Notes under the pieces: model-generated
Seen by the model: only the letters and a program-made list of their open reading frames with translations
Told to the model about the DNA's origin: nothing
The model's database searches: none
Translations under genes and position numbers: made by a program
Shown: positions 31,207 to 39,580 of the stretch, piece by piece
Position numbering within the stretch: position 1 is the stretch's first letter
Layout of the letters: the number at the start of each line of letters is the position of its first letter
Assembly: GCA_959600835.1 (NCBI GenBank)
Contig: CAUGNQ010000014.1
Location: forward strand, 1 to 39,957
Direction of reading: 5' to 3'
Length of the DNA stretch: 39,957 nt
Origin: an uncultured Collinsella sp.
Lineage (GTDB): Bacteria; Actinomycetota; Coriobacteriia; Coriobacteriales; Coriobacteriaceae

Positions 31207-33237
31207 ATGACCGCACCCGCATCCAAACTGCTCCAGCCCATTACGGTTGGCCCCCTTGAGCTTAAAAACCGCATTATGTTCCCGCCGCTGACCACCGGCT
31301 ACGAGGAGCGCGACGGTTCCATTGGCGAGCGCAGCCTGGCTTTTTACGAGCGCCTGGCCCGTGGCGGCGTGAGCTACATCGTCATCGGCGACGTTGCTCC
31401 TGTTATGACCGCAAGCCCCACGCCCAAGTTAGCGACCGACGCCCAGATCCCCACGTTTAAGGCGCTGGCCGACGCCGTTCACAAGCACGGCGCCAAGGTC
31501 GCGCTGCAGCTGTTCCACCCCGAGTACGACGTGCCCGGCGTCGGCCGCATGGTCATGGGCTCCATGGCCGCCGCCAAGGCCGCGCAGGAGGCCAAGGCCG
31601 CCGGCGACGAGGAGACCTTTGCCGCCAAGATGGCCGAGTCCAACGAGATTCGCAAGCAGGCCTACGCCAAACTGCACCACGACATGCAGCACTTTGTGAA
31701 CGAGGCCACCGTGGAGCAGCTCACCCAGATCAAGGAGGCTATCGCCGCCTCGGCCGCCCGCGCGCAGCAGGCCGGGATCGACGCCATCGAGGTCCACGGC
31801 GACCGTCTGGTGGGTTCGCTGTGCTCGGCCATCCTCAACCAGCGCACCGACGAGTACGGCGGCTCGTTCGAGAACCGCGTCCGTTATGCGCTGGAGATCG
31901 TCGCCGCCATTAAGGAAGCCGCACCGCAGCTGATGGTGGAGTACAAGCTCCCCGTGATCATGGAGAACCCCGACGGCACACCGCGCGGCAAGGGCGGCCT
32001 GCAGCCCGACGAGGCCTGCGAGTTCGCCAAGCTGCTCGAGGGCGCCGGCATCGATATGATCCAGGTGGCGCAGGCAAACCACACCGGCAACATGGGCGAC
32101 ACCATTCCGCCCATGGGCGCCATGCCCTACAACTGGACGCTGCCCGTGGCCGAGCGCGTCAAGGCCCTGGTCTCCGTGCCGGTGGCAACCGTCGGCCGCG
32201 TTGTCTCGGTCGAGGCGGGCGAGAAGATCCTGGAAGACGGTTCGGCCGACATCGTCGCGTACGGCCGCTCGCTCATGTGCGACCCCGACATTGCGCTCAA
32301 GGCCGCCACGGGTGAGCCCATCCGCGAGTGCCTCAACTGCAACAAGGGCTGCGTCGACGCGATCCAAAACCGCCAGTACATCTCGTGCGTGCTCAATGCC
32401 GAGAACGGCGACGAGGCGACCGTCGCCATTAAGCCGGGCGAGGGTGACAAGAAGATCGCCGTGGTGGGCGGCGGTATTGCCGGCTTGGAGGCCGCGCGTG
32501 TGGCGGCCAAGCGCGGCTACGACGTGACCGTCTACGAGGCGAGCGACCATCTGGGCGGCCAGATTGTGCTGGCGGCTGCGCCTCCGCGCAAGGACGAGAT
32601 CATGCGCTCGGTCGAGTACTACGAGAAGATTCTGCCCGGCCTGGGCGTGAAGGTTGAGCTCAACCACACCGCTAGCCCCGCGGACCTCAACGCCGCCGAC
32701 GCCGCGATTGTGGCCGTGGGCGCGCACGACGTGGTCATCCCCGTTCCGGGTGCCGATTCGGAGAAGGTCGTTTCGAGCTGGGACGTGCTGGCCGGCAAGG
32801 CGGAGCTCAGCGGCCGCGTCGCCGTTATCGGCGGCGGCCTGGTGGGCACCGAGACTGCCGAGTACCTGCTGCAGCACGGCTGCGAGGTGGAGATCGTGGA
32901 GATGCTCGACAAGATTGCCGCGGGCGAGTCCGAGACCATTCTGCCGCTGATTATGAACGACTTTGCCGCCCACAACGTTGAGCAGCACGTTAAGACCCGC
33001 CTGACCGCCATTACCGACGAGGGCGTGGAGGCCGTTCGCACCACCGAGGACGGCGTCGAGGAGCCGGTGAAGATCGCCTGCGATTACGTGGTGATGGCCG
33101 TGGGCTCCAAGGCCAACGCGTTTGACCTGGAGGGCGTGACAGTGCCCGTGACCTGCGTGGGCGACTGCTCGGGCGAGCGCACCGCCGACATCGCGAGCGC
33201 CATCCGCACGGCGTATCACGCGGCCAACGAGCTGTAG
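31207..33237 (+). CDS. Old-yellow-enzyme-type NADH:flavin oxidoreductase with Fe-S and FAD domains (676 aa)
   Basis: Same plan as 2,4-dienoyl-CoA reductase and enoate reductase: an FMN TIM barrel (1-365; LKNRIMFPPLTTGYEERDGS), a [4Fe-4S] site ECLNCNKGC plus a later Cys in YISC (about 376-398), then an FAD/NAD(P) domain (VVGGGIAGLEAARVAAKRGY at about 418; VIGGGLVGTETAEYLL at about 540). The start at 31207 is preferred to 31201 because GAGAGGA touches the earlier ATG but is six bases from the later one. The barrel motif usually read as HGAHGYL is HGDRLVGS here, so one conserved active-site His is missing. The substrate is probably not a standard dienoyl-CoA. Likely a reductase of unsaturated dietary or bile compounds; this is inference. 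Confidence 0.87.
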   Translation: MTAPASKLLQPITVGPLELKNRIMFPPLTTGYEERDGSIGERSLAFYERLARGGVSYIVIGDVAPVMTASPTPKLATDAQIPTFKALADAVHKHGAKVALQLFHPEYDVPGVGRMVMGSMAAAKAAQEAKAAGDEETFAAKMAESNEIRKQAYAKLHHDMQHFVNEATVEQLTQIKEAIAASAARAQQAGIDAIEVHGDRLVGSLCSAILNQRTDEYGGSFENRVRYALEIVAAIKEAAPQLMVEYKLPVIMENPDGTPRGKGGLQPDEACEFAKLLEGAGIDMIQVAQANHTGNMGDTIPPMGAMPYNWTLPVAERVKALVSVPVATVGRVVSVEAGEKILEDGSADIVAYGRSLMCDPDIALKAATGEPIRECLNCNKGCVDAIQNRQYISCVLNAENGDEATVAIKPGEGDKKIAVVGGGIAGLEAARVAAKRGYDVTVYEASDHLGGQIVLAAAPPRKDEIMRSVEYYEKILPGLGVKVELNHTASPADLNAADAAIVAVGAHDVVIPVPGADSEKVVSSWDVLAGKAELSGRVAVIGGGLVGTETAEYLLQHGCEVEIVEMLDKIAAGESETILPLIMNDFAAHNVEQHVKTRLTAITDEGVEAVRTTEDGVEEPVKIACDYVVMAVGSKANAFDLEGVTVPVTCVGDCSGERTADIASAIRTAYHAANEL

Positions 33238-33312
33238 CTGAACATCGCGGCCAGGCGGGACGGTAGCACGGATCCGTCTCGCCCGGCTGTGTCCCGTCGG
33301 GTGTCAACCGGT

Positions 33313-33354
33313 GCGGGGCCTGCAAGCGCAGCAGGCCCCGCCCTTTTTGTTTTG
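33313..33354 (+). terminator. Terminator of the flavin oxidoreductase gene
   Basis: A perfect 11-bp stem GCGGGGCCTGC/GCAGGCCCCGC with a 7-nt loop, followed by CCTTTTTGTTTTG. Confidence 0.9.
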
Positions 33355-33607
33355 CTCCGGTGGATGGCAATGCGCGGTAATCATGAGGAGTAAGGACGTC
33401 TACTGCCTTGCCGATTACTCAAAATAATTGGGGGAGGGGTTAATAACTATATCCTCTATGCCAAAGGACATAAAGAGATGCCAATTTTGTTGACAAGCGA
33501 ATGACGATTGGCTGCGAGTCGGCTACCAGCGTAAATAATCGATAAAGAAATGTCGTAAATTGGTGCCAAATGCCCAGATAACACCGCGTCTATTTTAATT
33601 AACTGCT
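33355..33607. other. AT-rich non-coding stretch before the HTH gene
   Basis: It is noticeably richer in A and T than the rest of the window. No frame with a start and family features is visible on either strand. A TTGACA (about 33490) has no matching -10 box. Otherwise I see nothing. Confidence 0.4.
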
Positions 33608-33636
33608 TTGAGCAAACAGTAAAATGCTACTATCTA
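33608..33636 (+). promoter_or_regulatory. Promoter of the HTH gene
   Basis: TTGAGC, an exact 17-base spacer and TATCTA. It lies 41 bases before the start codon. Confidence 0.5.
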
Positions 33637-33677
33637 ACTTGCACGTAAGAAAGCAGATTAACGGTTAAGGCTAAGAA

Positions 33678-34082
33678 GTGGCAGGTATGTCGGAAGCAAC
33701 TAGGACTCGCACGCATGCGCCCGAGGTTAGGCAGTGCGCCGTCGAGGTCCTCCAAGAGGGGGTCGGTCATCGCGCCCTCGCCGCGGAGCTTGGCATTCCC
33801 CAGGCCACGGCTCGTCAGTGGGCCCGCGCGTATGCCGTGGGCGGTGCCGACGCCGTTCTCAACGCCGGTTCGCATCATCACACCTATTCGTACGAAGTTA
33901 AGCTCGCCGTGGTCAAGGACCGCTTGGAAAACGGCTTAACGGTTCGCGAGGCCATGATCAAGCACAAGATTCCCAGCGAGTCTTCGGTCAAGGCTTGGTG
34001 CCGCCAGTATCGCGAGAGCGGTGAGTCCGCGCTGGTTGATAAGCCGCGCGGTCGCAAGCCGCGCGTTAAAAAGGCGGAATAG
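33678..34082 (+). CDS. Solitary IS3 OrfA-like helix-turn-helix protein (134 aa)
   Basis: Small basic DNA-binding protein resembling the OrfA/InsJ part of IS3-family transposases. It has two helix-turn-helix units (about 22-50, HRALAAELGIPQATARQWAR; about 85-115, TVREAMIKHKIPSESSVKAW) and a basic tail. The GTG at 33678 has AAGG seven bases upstream; the ATG at 33687 is an alternative with a poorer site. No OrfB (DDE integrase) follows and no inverted repeats bound it. It has its own promoter and a clean terminator, and looks intact. It could be a remnant, or a domesticated regulator acting on the adjacent hydrogenase operon, for which there is only positional evidence. Confidence 0.72.
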   Translation: MAGMSEATRTRTHAPEVRQCAVEVLQEGVGHRALAAELGIPQATARQWARAYAVGGADAVLNAGSHHHTYSYEVKLAVVKDRLENGLTVREAMIKHKIPSESSVKAWCRQYRESGESALVDKPRGRKPRVKKAE

Positions 34083-34094
34083 CAAACGGGATGG

Positions 34095-34120
34095 TGCGCC
34101 CACAGGGGCGCATTTTTCTT
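34095..34120 (+). terminator. Terminator of the HTH gene
   Basis: A 7-bp stem TGCGCCC/GGGCGCA, ACAG loop and TTTTTCTT. It begins 13 bases after the stop. Confidence 0.9.
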
Positions 34121-34262
34121 GCCGCCCCTCTGCTCCAATGCGGGCGTGCCCTTACCCCGTACGCCTAAAACTCCCCAGTTGACCGAAAACCTGCCGCCGC
34201 TACTCCTCAATTGAGCTATAACGTTAAACAATTGCAGCGTTTTTGCATGGGGGAGTGATGGT

Positions 34263-37145
34263 ATGACGCTACTGTATTTCCTTACCCTGTTTCCGCTGGT
34301 ACCGGCGCTGGGCATGCTGCTCGCGCGCGGTGACCGCGCCCGCGATGCGGTGGGGCTCATAGGCTCCGGCATCATTATGGCGGTGACAGTTGTAGTCGCC
34401 GTCATGTTTTTTGGCACGGGCCCGCAGAGCTTTGAGGTTGCCCCCGGTACCTCGCATGTGCTCTCGATCATCAGCTCCGCCATCGATGTCATCCTGTGCG
34501 CCGTCATCCTGTACAACGCGTACAAATATAGGAACGCGCTCACCACGGTGCTCGGCATAGTCCAGCTGGTGGGCTCGCTCGCCTTTGCAGCCATGACGCT
34601 GCCCGCGGCCGAAGCCGTCACGGCAACGCCACTCTACCTGGACTACATGAGCGTGATCATGGTCCTCGCCGTCGGCATCGTCGGCAGTCTAATCTGCGTG
34701 TATGCCCTGGGCTACATGAAGGACTTCCAGGCGCACGACGAGCACGAGGCCGCACTGCGCGGCCAGACGGCGCCCGACCGTCGCCCGCAGTTCCTGGCGC
34801 TTATGTTCCTGTTCCTCTCGGCCATGTTCGTCATCGTGACGAGCGACAACCTTGAGTGGCTGTTCTGCGGCTGGGAAATCACCACCGTGTGCTCGTTCCT
34901 TATGATTGGCTACACGCGCACGCCCGAGGCCATCAAGAGCGCCTTCACCCAGATCATCCTCAACATGCTGGGCGGTATCGCGTTTTTGGCCGGACTCATG
35001 TTCCTGCACGTCAACGGCATGCCGCTGACCATCTCGGGCATGATCGAGCTTTCCGGCGCCGGAATCGCGCAATCCGCGCTGCTGGTCATGCCGGTCATCC
35101 TGTTGTCGCTCGCCGCACTCACCAAGGCCGCACAGATGCCGTTCCACACTTGGCTGTTGGGTGCCATGGTTGCCCCCACTCCCACGAGCGCCCTGCTGCA
35201 CTCGTCAACCATGGTCAAAGCCGGCGTGTTTTTGATGGTCAAGCTGAGCCCACTCTATGCCATCTATCCCGTGACCGGCTTTATGGTCACGAGTGTGGGT
35301 GCCATCACGTTTTTGCTCGCTGCCCTCATGGCCATCTCGCAGAGTAATGCCAAACGCGTGCTCGCGTACTCCACCATCTCCAACTTGGGCCTCATCAGCG
35401 CCTGCTTGGGTGTCGGCGCGCCCGAGGCCGTGTGGGCGGCCATCTTCCTAATCCTGTTCCACACGGTGGCCAAGTCGCTGCTGTTCCTGTGCGTGGGCAC
35501 GGCCGAGCATCATATCGGCAGCCGCGATATCGAGGACATGGACGGTATGTTCAGCCGCATGCCGCACCTGACGCGCCTGATGATGCTGGGTATCATGGGC
35601 ATGTTTGTGGCGCCGTTTGGCATGCTCGTGTCCAAGTGGGGCGCCCTGGTGGCGTTTGCGCAGACCGGCAACGTGCTCATGATCATGGTGCTCGCCTTTG
35701 GCTCGGCCGCGACGTTTTACTTCTGGGGCAAGTGGCTGGCCAAGCTTTCGGGCGTCGATCCCACGGCTCAAAACGTTGAAGTCAATGTCCATAAGACCGA
35801 GTGGGCGGCGCTCAACACCATCGCCGCGCTGCTGATTCTGTGCTGCGTGGCGTTCCCGGTTATCTCGAGCGGTCTGGTGTCGCCTTACTTGGCTATGGTG
35901 TTTGGCCGCGTGCCGCACGTTATTGGCAAGGATGCCATGTATCTGATGGTGGTTATCGTGGCGTTTATCGCCGTGGTGTTGCTGACTTCATTCCGTGTGA
36001 GCAACAAACCGCACGTAAACGTATATCTTTCGGGCGTGGGAACCGACAAATATCGCCATTTCCGCGGCTCGATGGGACACGAGGTGAAGGCCGAAAAGCG
36101 CAATTGGTACTCGGAGGATGCCCTTGGCGAGAAGCGTATCGGCCCCGCGGGTAGCGTCGTGTGCTGCAGCATCATCCTGTTTGCGCTGCTGTGCTGCGCG
36201 TGGATTGGGCCCGAGCGGCTTGCCATGAGTGCGCCCTCGGTGCTGCGCGGTAAGTATTTCGAGGGCTCGGGCGTCGTGGGCATCTTTATTGGTACCGTGG
36301 CGTTTGCCTTGCTGGCGCCTTTGGTTGGTGGCCTGATCGACGGCGTTGACCGCAAGCTTTCGGCTCGCATGCAGGGCCGTGTGGGCCCGCGCCTGCTGCA
36401 ACCGTTCTACGACGTTGCCAAGCTGCTGCGCAAGGCCCCCGCCAGCGTAAACACCATGGACGATACCTACATGGCGTGCGCGCTCATCTTTACCGTCGTG
36501 GGCGGCGGCATCTTTGTGTCGGGCTCCAATACGCTGCTGTGCGCCTTTATGGTTACGCTCGCCGCGATCTTTGTGGTGCTGGCGTCCGCTTCGACGCAAA
36601 GCCCGTTTGCCCAGGTCGGTGCCGACCGCGAGCTGCTGCAGGTTATGAGTTACGAGCCCGCCGTTTTGCTGATGAGTGTGGGCCTGTACCTTGCCACCGA
36701 CAGCTTCGACTCCATCGCCGTGACGGGGCAGTCGGCCCCCATCATCGTGTACAGCGCGCCCATTTTCCTCGCACTGCTCGCGGTGCTTACCATCAAGCTG
36801 CGCAAGTCGCCGTTTGACCTTTCGTACTCACATCACGCGCATCAGGAGATTGTCCAGGGCGTCGCCACCGAGATGAGCGGCGGCACGCTGGCCAAGATGA
36901 CCCTTATGCACTGGTGCGAGACCGTGCTGTTTTTGATGTGGGTGGGCATGTTCTTTGTCTGGGACAACCCGGTGAGCTGGGTCGTAGCCCTGGTCGTTAT
37001 GGCCGTGACGTATTTTGTCGAGGTGCTGATCGACAACACCTTCGCCCGTAGCACCTGGCGCAGCTGCTTTAAGCTCGGCTGGGGCGTGGCGCTGGTGTTT
37101 GGCCTGCTCAACCTTATGCCCATCCTCGTCGACGTGTTTATTTAG
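34263..37145 (+). CDS. echA: Fused EchA-EchB membrane subunits of Ech-type hydrogenase (960 aa)
   Basis: Membrane arm of an energy-conserving [NiFe] hydrogenase. Residues about 1-650 are a NuoL/EchA-like ion-pump subunit with many helices; the family block LTKAAQMPFHTWLLGAMVAP is followed by SALLHSSTMVKAGVF (about 287-325), and the part ends near the usual VNVYLSGVGTDKYR. Residues about 668-960 are a full-length NuoH/EchB-like subunit: ARMQGRVGPRLLQPFYDVAK, the quinone-site-like SPFAQVGADRELLQVMSYEP, and LRKSPFDLSYSHHAHQEIVQ. EchA and EchB are normally separate. A hydrophobic linker and a 60-residue polar stretch join them without a stop or internal ribosome site. The start has GGGGGAG upstream. 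EchC follows, its ribosome-binding site overlapping this stop codon. Confidence 0.9.
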   Translation: MTLLYFLTLFPLVPALGMLLARGDRARDAVGLIGSGIIMAVTVVVAVMFFGTGPQSFEVAPGTSHVLSIISSAIDVILCAVILYNAYKYRNALTTVLGIVQLVGSLAFAAMTLPAAEAVTATPLYLDYMSVIMVLAVGIVGSLICVYALGYMKDFQAHDEHEAALRGQTAPDRRPQFLALMFLFLSAMFVIVTSDNLEWLFCGWEITTVCSFLMIGYTRTPEAIKSAFTQIILNMLGGIAFLAGLMFLHVNGMPLTISGMIELSGAGIAQSALLVMPVILLSLAALTKAAQMPFHTWLLGAMVAPTPTSALLHSSTMVKAGVFLMVKLSPLYAIYPVTGFMVTSVGAITFLLAALMAISQSNAKRVLAYSTISNLGLISACLGVGAPEAVWAAIFLILFHTVAKSLLFLCVGTAEHHIGSRDIEDMDGMFSRMPHLTRLMMLGIMGMFVAPFGMLVSKWGALVAFAQTGNVLMIMVLAFGSAATFYFWGKWLAKLSGVDPTAQNVEVNVHKTEWAALNTIAALLILCCVAFPVISSGLVSPYLAMVFGRVPHVIGKDAMYLMVVIVAFIAVVLLTSFRVSNKPHVNVYLSGVGTDKYRHFRGSMGHEVKAEKRNWYSEDALGEKRIGPAGSVVCCSIILFALLCCAWIGPERLAMSAPSVLRGKYFEGSGVVGIFIGTVAFALLAPLVGGLIDGVDRKLSARMQGRVGPRLLQPFYDVAKLLRKAPASVNTMDDTYMACALIFTVVGGGIFVSGSNTLLCAFMVTLAAIFVVLASASTQSPFAQVGADRELLQVMSYEPAVLLMSVGLYLATDSFDSIAVTGQSAPIIVYSAPIFLALLAVLTIKLRKSPFDLSYSHHAHQEIVQGVATEMSGGTLAKMTLMHWCETVLFLMWVGMFFVWDNPVSWVVALVVMAVTYFVEVLIDNTFARSTWRSCFKLGWGVALVFGLLNLMPILVDVFI

Positions 37146-37157
37146 GAGGCGGCGGTC

Positions 37158-37763
37158 ATGGATCATAAAATGTCGCGCTCGCCGTGGGTTATTCATTACG
37201 ACGGCTCGAGCTGCAACGGATGCGATATCGAGGTGCTGGCCTCGCTCACGCCGCTGTTCGATGCGGAGCGTTTTGGCGTGGTCAACACCGGCAACCCCAA
37301 GCATGCGGACATCTTTTTGGTGACGGGGTCGGTCAATGCCCAGAACTTGCCTGTCGTGCGCCAGATTTACAACCAGATGCTCGAGCCCAAGTGCGTGGTG
37401 GCGTGCGGCATCTGCGCGTGTTCGGGCGGCGTGTTCCGCGATGCCTATAACGTGATCGGCGGCGTGGACCGCGCGATTCCCGTGGACGTGTACGCGCCCG
37501 GGTGCGCCATTCGCCCCGAGACCGTGATCGACGCCATTGTTGAGGCGTGCGGCATCCTGGACCAGAAGGAGGCCGTGATGCGTGCCGGCGGCGATCCGCT
37601 CACCGTGGGCGGCGCCGCTACCTGGGATGGTGGCGTTGAGCTGGGCGAGGACGGGTTTGTGGCTGCGGGGGCCGGGACTGACGGTGCCGGTGACACGCCC
37701 GCCGCTGGCGACGCACCTGCTGGGACGCCCGCCACGCCCGCCGCTGCAAAGGAGGCCGAGTAA
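37158..37763 (+). CDS. echC: EchC, NuoB-like hydrogenase small subunit (201 aa)
   Basis: Carries the proximal [4Fe-4S] cluster that passes electrons to the NiFe site. Ligand cysteines are C19 and C22 (SSCNGCDIE), C83/C86 in ACGICACSGG, and C116 in APGCAIRPE, the NuoB/EchC pattern. AGGAGG precedes the ATG and overlaps the stop of the EchAB fusion. After about residue 150 a Gly/Ala/Asp/Pro-rich tail of 50 residues follows that is not part of the family core. The gene overlaps echD by one base (TAATG), so the operon is tightly coupled. Cytoplasmic, peripheral on the membrane arm. Confidence 0.92.
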   Translation: MDHKMSRSPWVIHYDGSSCNGCDIEVLASLTPLFDAERFGVVNTGNPKHADIFLVTGSVNAQNLPVVRQIYNQMLEPKCVVACGICACSGGVFRDAYNVIGGVDRAIPVDVYAPGCAIRPETVIDAIVEACGILDQKEAVMRAGGDPLTVGGAATWDGGVELGEDGFVAAGAGTDGAGDTPAAGDAPAGTPATPAAAKEAE

Positions 37764-38479
37764 TGCAAAAGGCTATCTATACCACCGTCGGGATCGACGA
37801 GCTCCTGTCGCATGTCCAGGCGCTTAAGGGCGTCGGTGCACGCTTTGTGCAAATGCACGCCGAGCGCAGCGTCGACGACGGCTCGTATCGCTTGGTCTAT
37901 ACGTTTATCAACGTTCGTGCTGCTCAGAAGCATATTGCGCAGGACGGCAGCTATGCGATTGAGAGCCTGGTGGTCAAGGGCATCGATCAGTACCAGGAGA
38001 TTCCGTCCATCAGCTCGTACTATCCGGCGGTATTTCCGTTTGAGAACGAAGCGCACGACCTGTTTGGGCTTGCCATCACCGACATGCAGATCGACTTTAA
38101 AGGCTTTTTCTACCAGGTTTCGACTGCCGAGCCCATGAGCGTTATCACGCCCGAGGTGAAGGCTGCGCGCGAGAAGGCCATGAAGGTCCGCGCGGCTGCC
38201 GAGGCCAAGGCGCGCAAAGCCGCGGCCGAGAAGGCCGCCGCGGCTGCGGCCGCTGCGGGGGAGGGCGTTGTGGGCGCTGGCGATGCTGCGGGCGCCTCTG
38301 CTCAGCCCGCTGCGGCAACCGGCTCCGATGCTCAGCACGATGAGGCTGCTGCGAAGGCCGCGCTCAAGGCCGCCGAGATGGAGGCAAAGCTCGCCGCCAT
38401 GGATCCCGAGAAAGCGGCCAAGGTCCGCGCGGCGCTTGCCGCCAAGGCCGCCCGCGACAAGCAGAAAGAGGAGGCGTAA
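37763..38479 (+). CDS. echD: EchD, NuoC-like hydrogenase subunit with Ala/Lys-rich tail (238 aa)
   Basis: Structural subunit of the peripheral arm, equivalent to the 30-kDa subunit of complex I. Residues 1-125 are the family core (LVYTFINVRAAQKHI, EIPSISSYYPAVFPFENEA, HDLFGLAITDMQIDFKG), with the HDLFG-type block that identifies NuoC/EchD proteins. From about residue 130 on the chain is a long helical Ala/Lys/Glu-rich tail (about 110 residues) that about doubles the protein's length. Its ATG overlaps the echC stop. The tail resembles the low-complexity additions seen in EchC and FolP in this window; its role is unknown. Confidence 0.88.
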   Translation: MQKAIYTTVGIDELLSHVQALKGVGARFVQMHAERSVDDGSYRLVYTFINVRAAQKHIAQDGSYAIESLVVKGIDQYQEIPSISSYYPAVFPFENEAHDLFGLAITDMQIDFKGFFYQVSTAEPMSVITPEVKAAREKAMKVRAAAEAKARKAAAEKAAAAAAAAGEGVVGAGDAAGASAQPAAATGSDAQHDEAAAKAALKAAEMEAKLAAMDPEKAAKVRAALAAKAARDKQKEEA

Positions 38480-38484
38480 GGCCC

Positions 38485-39573
38485 ATGGCACATCGCTCCG
38501 TTATTCCGTTTGGCCCGCAGCACCCGGTGCTGCCCGAGCCGCTTCATCTGGACCTGGTGATCGAGGACGACCGCGTCATCGAGGCAATTCCGCAGATCGG
38601 CTTTGTGCACCGCGGGCTCGAGAAGCTCACCGAAAAGCGCGATATGCATCAGTTTGGCTACATCGCCGAGCGCATCTGCGGCATTTGCGCCGTGGGCCAC
38701 AGCTGCGGCTATGCCAGCGCCTGCGAACGCATGCTCGACATCGAGGTGCCCGGCCGCGTGCAGTATATTCGCACCATTCTGCACGAGCTTTCGCGCATCC
38801 ACTCGCATCTGCTGTGGCTGGGCCTGCTCGCCGACGCCTTTGGTTTTGAGGCGCTGTTCTATCGGTCGTGGACCCTGCGCGAGCAGATTCTCAAGATCTT
38901 TGAGCGCACGTGCGGCGGGCGTGTGATTCTGTCGATTAACGAGATCGGCGGCCTTAAGCACGATATCGAGGACTCCGAGCTGGCGGGCATTGTCCAGACG
39001 CTCGACGCCATGCGCCCCGACTACGAGGCCCTGGTGCATACGTTTTTGGACGACGACAGCTGCGGCGAGCGTCTGCATGGCGTGGGCGTGATCAGCAAGA
39101 AGGACGCGCTGGAGCTTTCGATGGTCGGCCCGTTTGGGCGCGCCTCGGGCGTGGACTATGACGTGCGCATGTTTAGCGACGGCGCCTATGCGGATCTGGC
39201 TGCGTTTGAGCCAATTGTCGCTACCGATGGCGACTGCTATGCCCGCTGCCAGGTGCGTTGCGCCGAGGTCACGCAGGCTATGGACATCATCAAGGAGCTT
39301 GTGGGCAAGATTCCGCACGACGGTATCGGTGGGCGCACCAAGCTTACGCCAGCCGACGGCGCGCGCGGCGAGGTTGTGATTGAGCAGCCGCGCGGCGAGG
39401 CGTATTACTATGTGCGCGGCAACGGCACCAAGAACTTGGACCGTTTTCGCGTGCGCACGCCGACGTCGCAAAATCTGGCGGGTCTGACGCATGCGCTGCA
39501 GGGCGTGCTCATTGCCAACGTGCCCATGATTATCCTGACCATCGACCCCTGCATTAGCTGCACGGAAAGGTAG
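38485..39573 (+). CDS. echE: EchE, catalytic [NiFe]-hydrogenase large subunit (362 aa)
   Basis: The site of H2 formation or use. Both nickel-binding pairs are present: C65-x2-C68 in RICGICAVGH and C356-x2-C359 in DPCISCTER. So this is a true hydrogenase and not the NuoD of complex I, which lacks them. The chain ends at that second motif with no C-terminal extension, as reported for EchE and CooH, so no maturation peptidase cut is needed. Other family blocks are GFVHRGLEKL, ELSRIHSHLLWLG and ARCQVRCAEV. It starts 5 bases after echD. Length matches Ech (group 4) large subunits. Maturation genes (hyp) are not in the window. Confidence 0.94.
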   Translation: MAHRSVIPFGPQHPVLPEPLHLDLVIEDDRVIEAIPQIGFVHRGLEKLTEKRDMHQFGYIAERICGICAVGHSCGYASACERMLDIEVPGRVQYIRTILHELSRIHSHLLWLGLLADAFGFEALFYRSWTLREQILKIFERTCGGRVILSINEIGGLKHDIEDSELAGIVQTLDAMRPDYEALVHTFLDDDSCGERLHGVGVISKKDALELSMVGPFGRASGVDYDVRMFSDGAYADLAAFEPIVATDGDCYARCQVRCAEVTQAMDIIKELVGKIPHDGIGGRTKLTPADGARGEVVIEQPRGEAYYYVRGNGTKNLDRFRVRTPTSQNLAGLTHALQGVLIANVPMIILTIDPCISCTER

Positions 39574-39580
39574 GCACGGC

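Noticed and set aside
31429..33219. Minus-strand open frame of 596 codons opposite the flavin oxidoreductase
   Set aside because: Antisense shadow rich in His, Arg and Gly; the plus strand is a clear enzyme.
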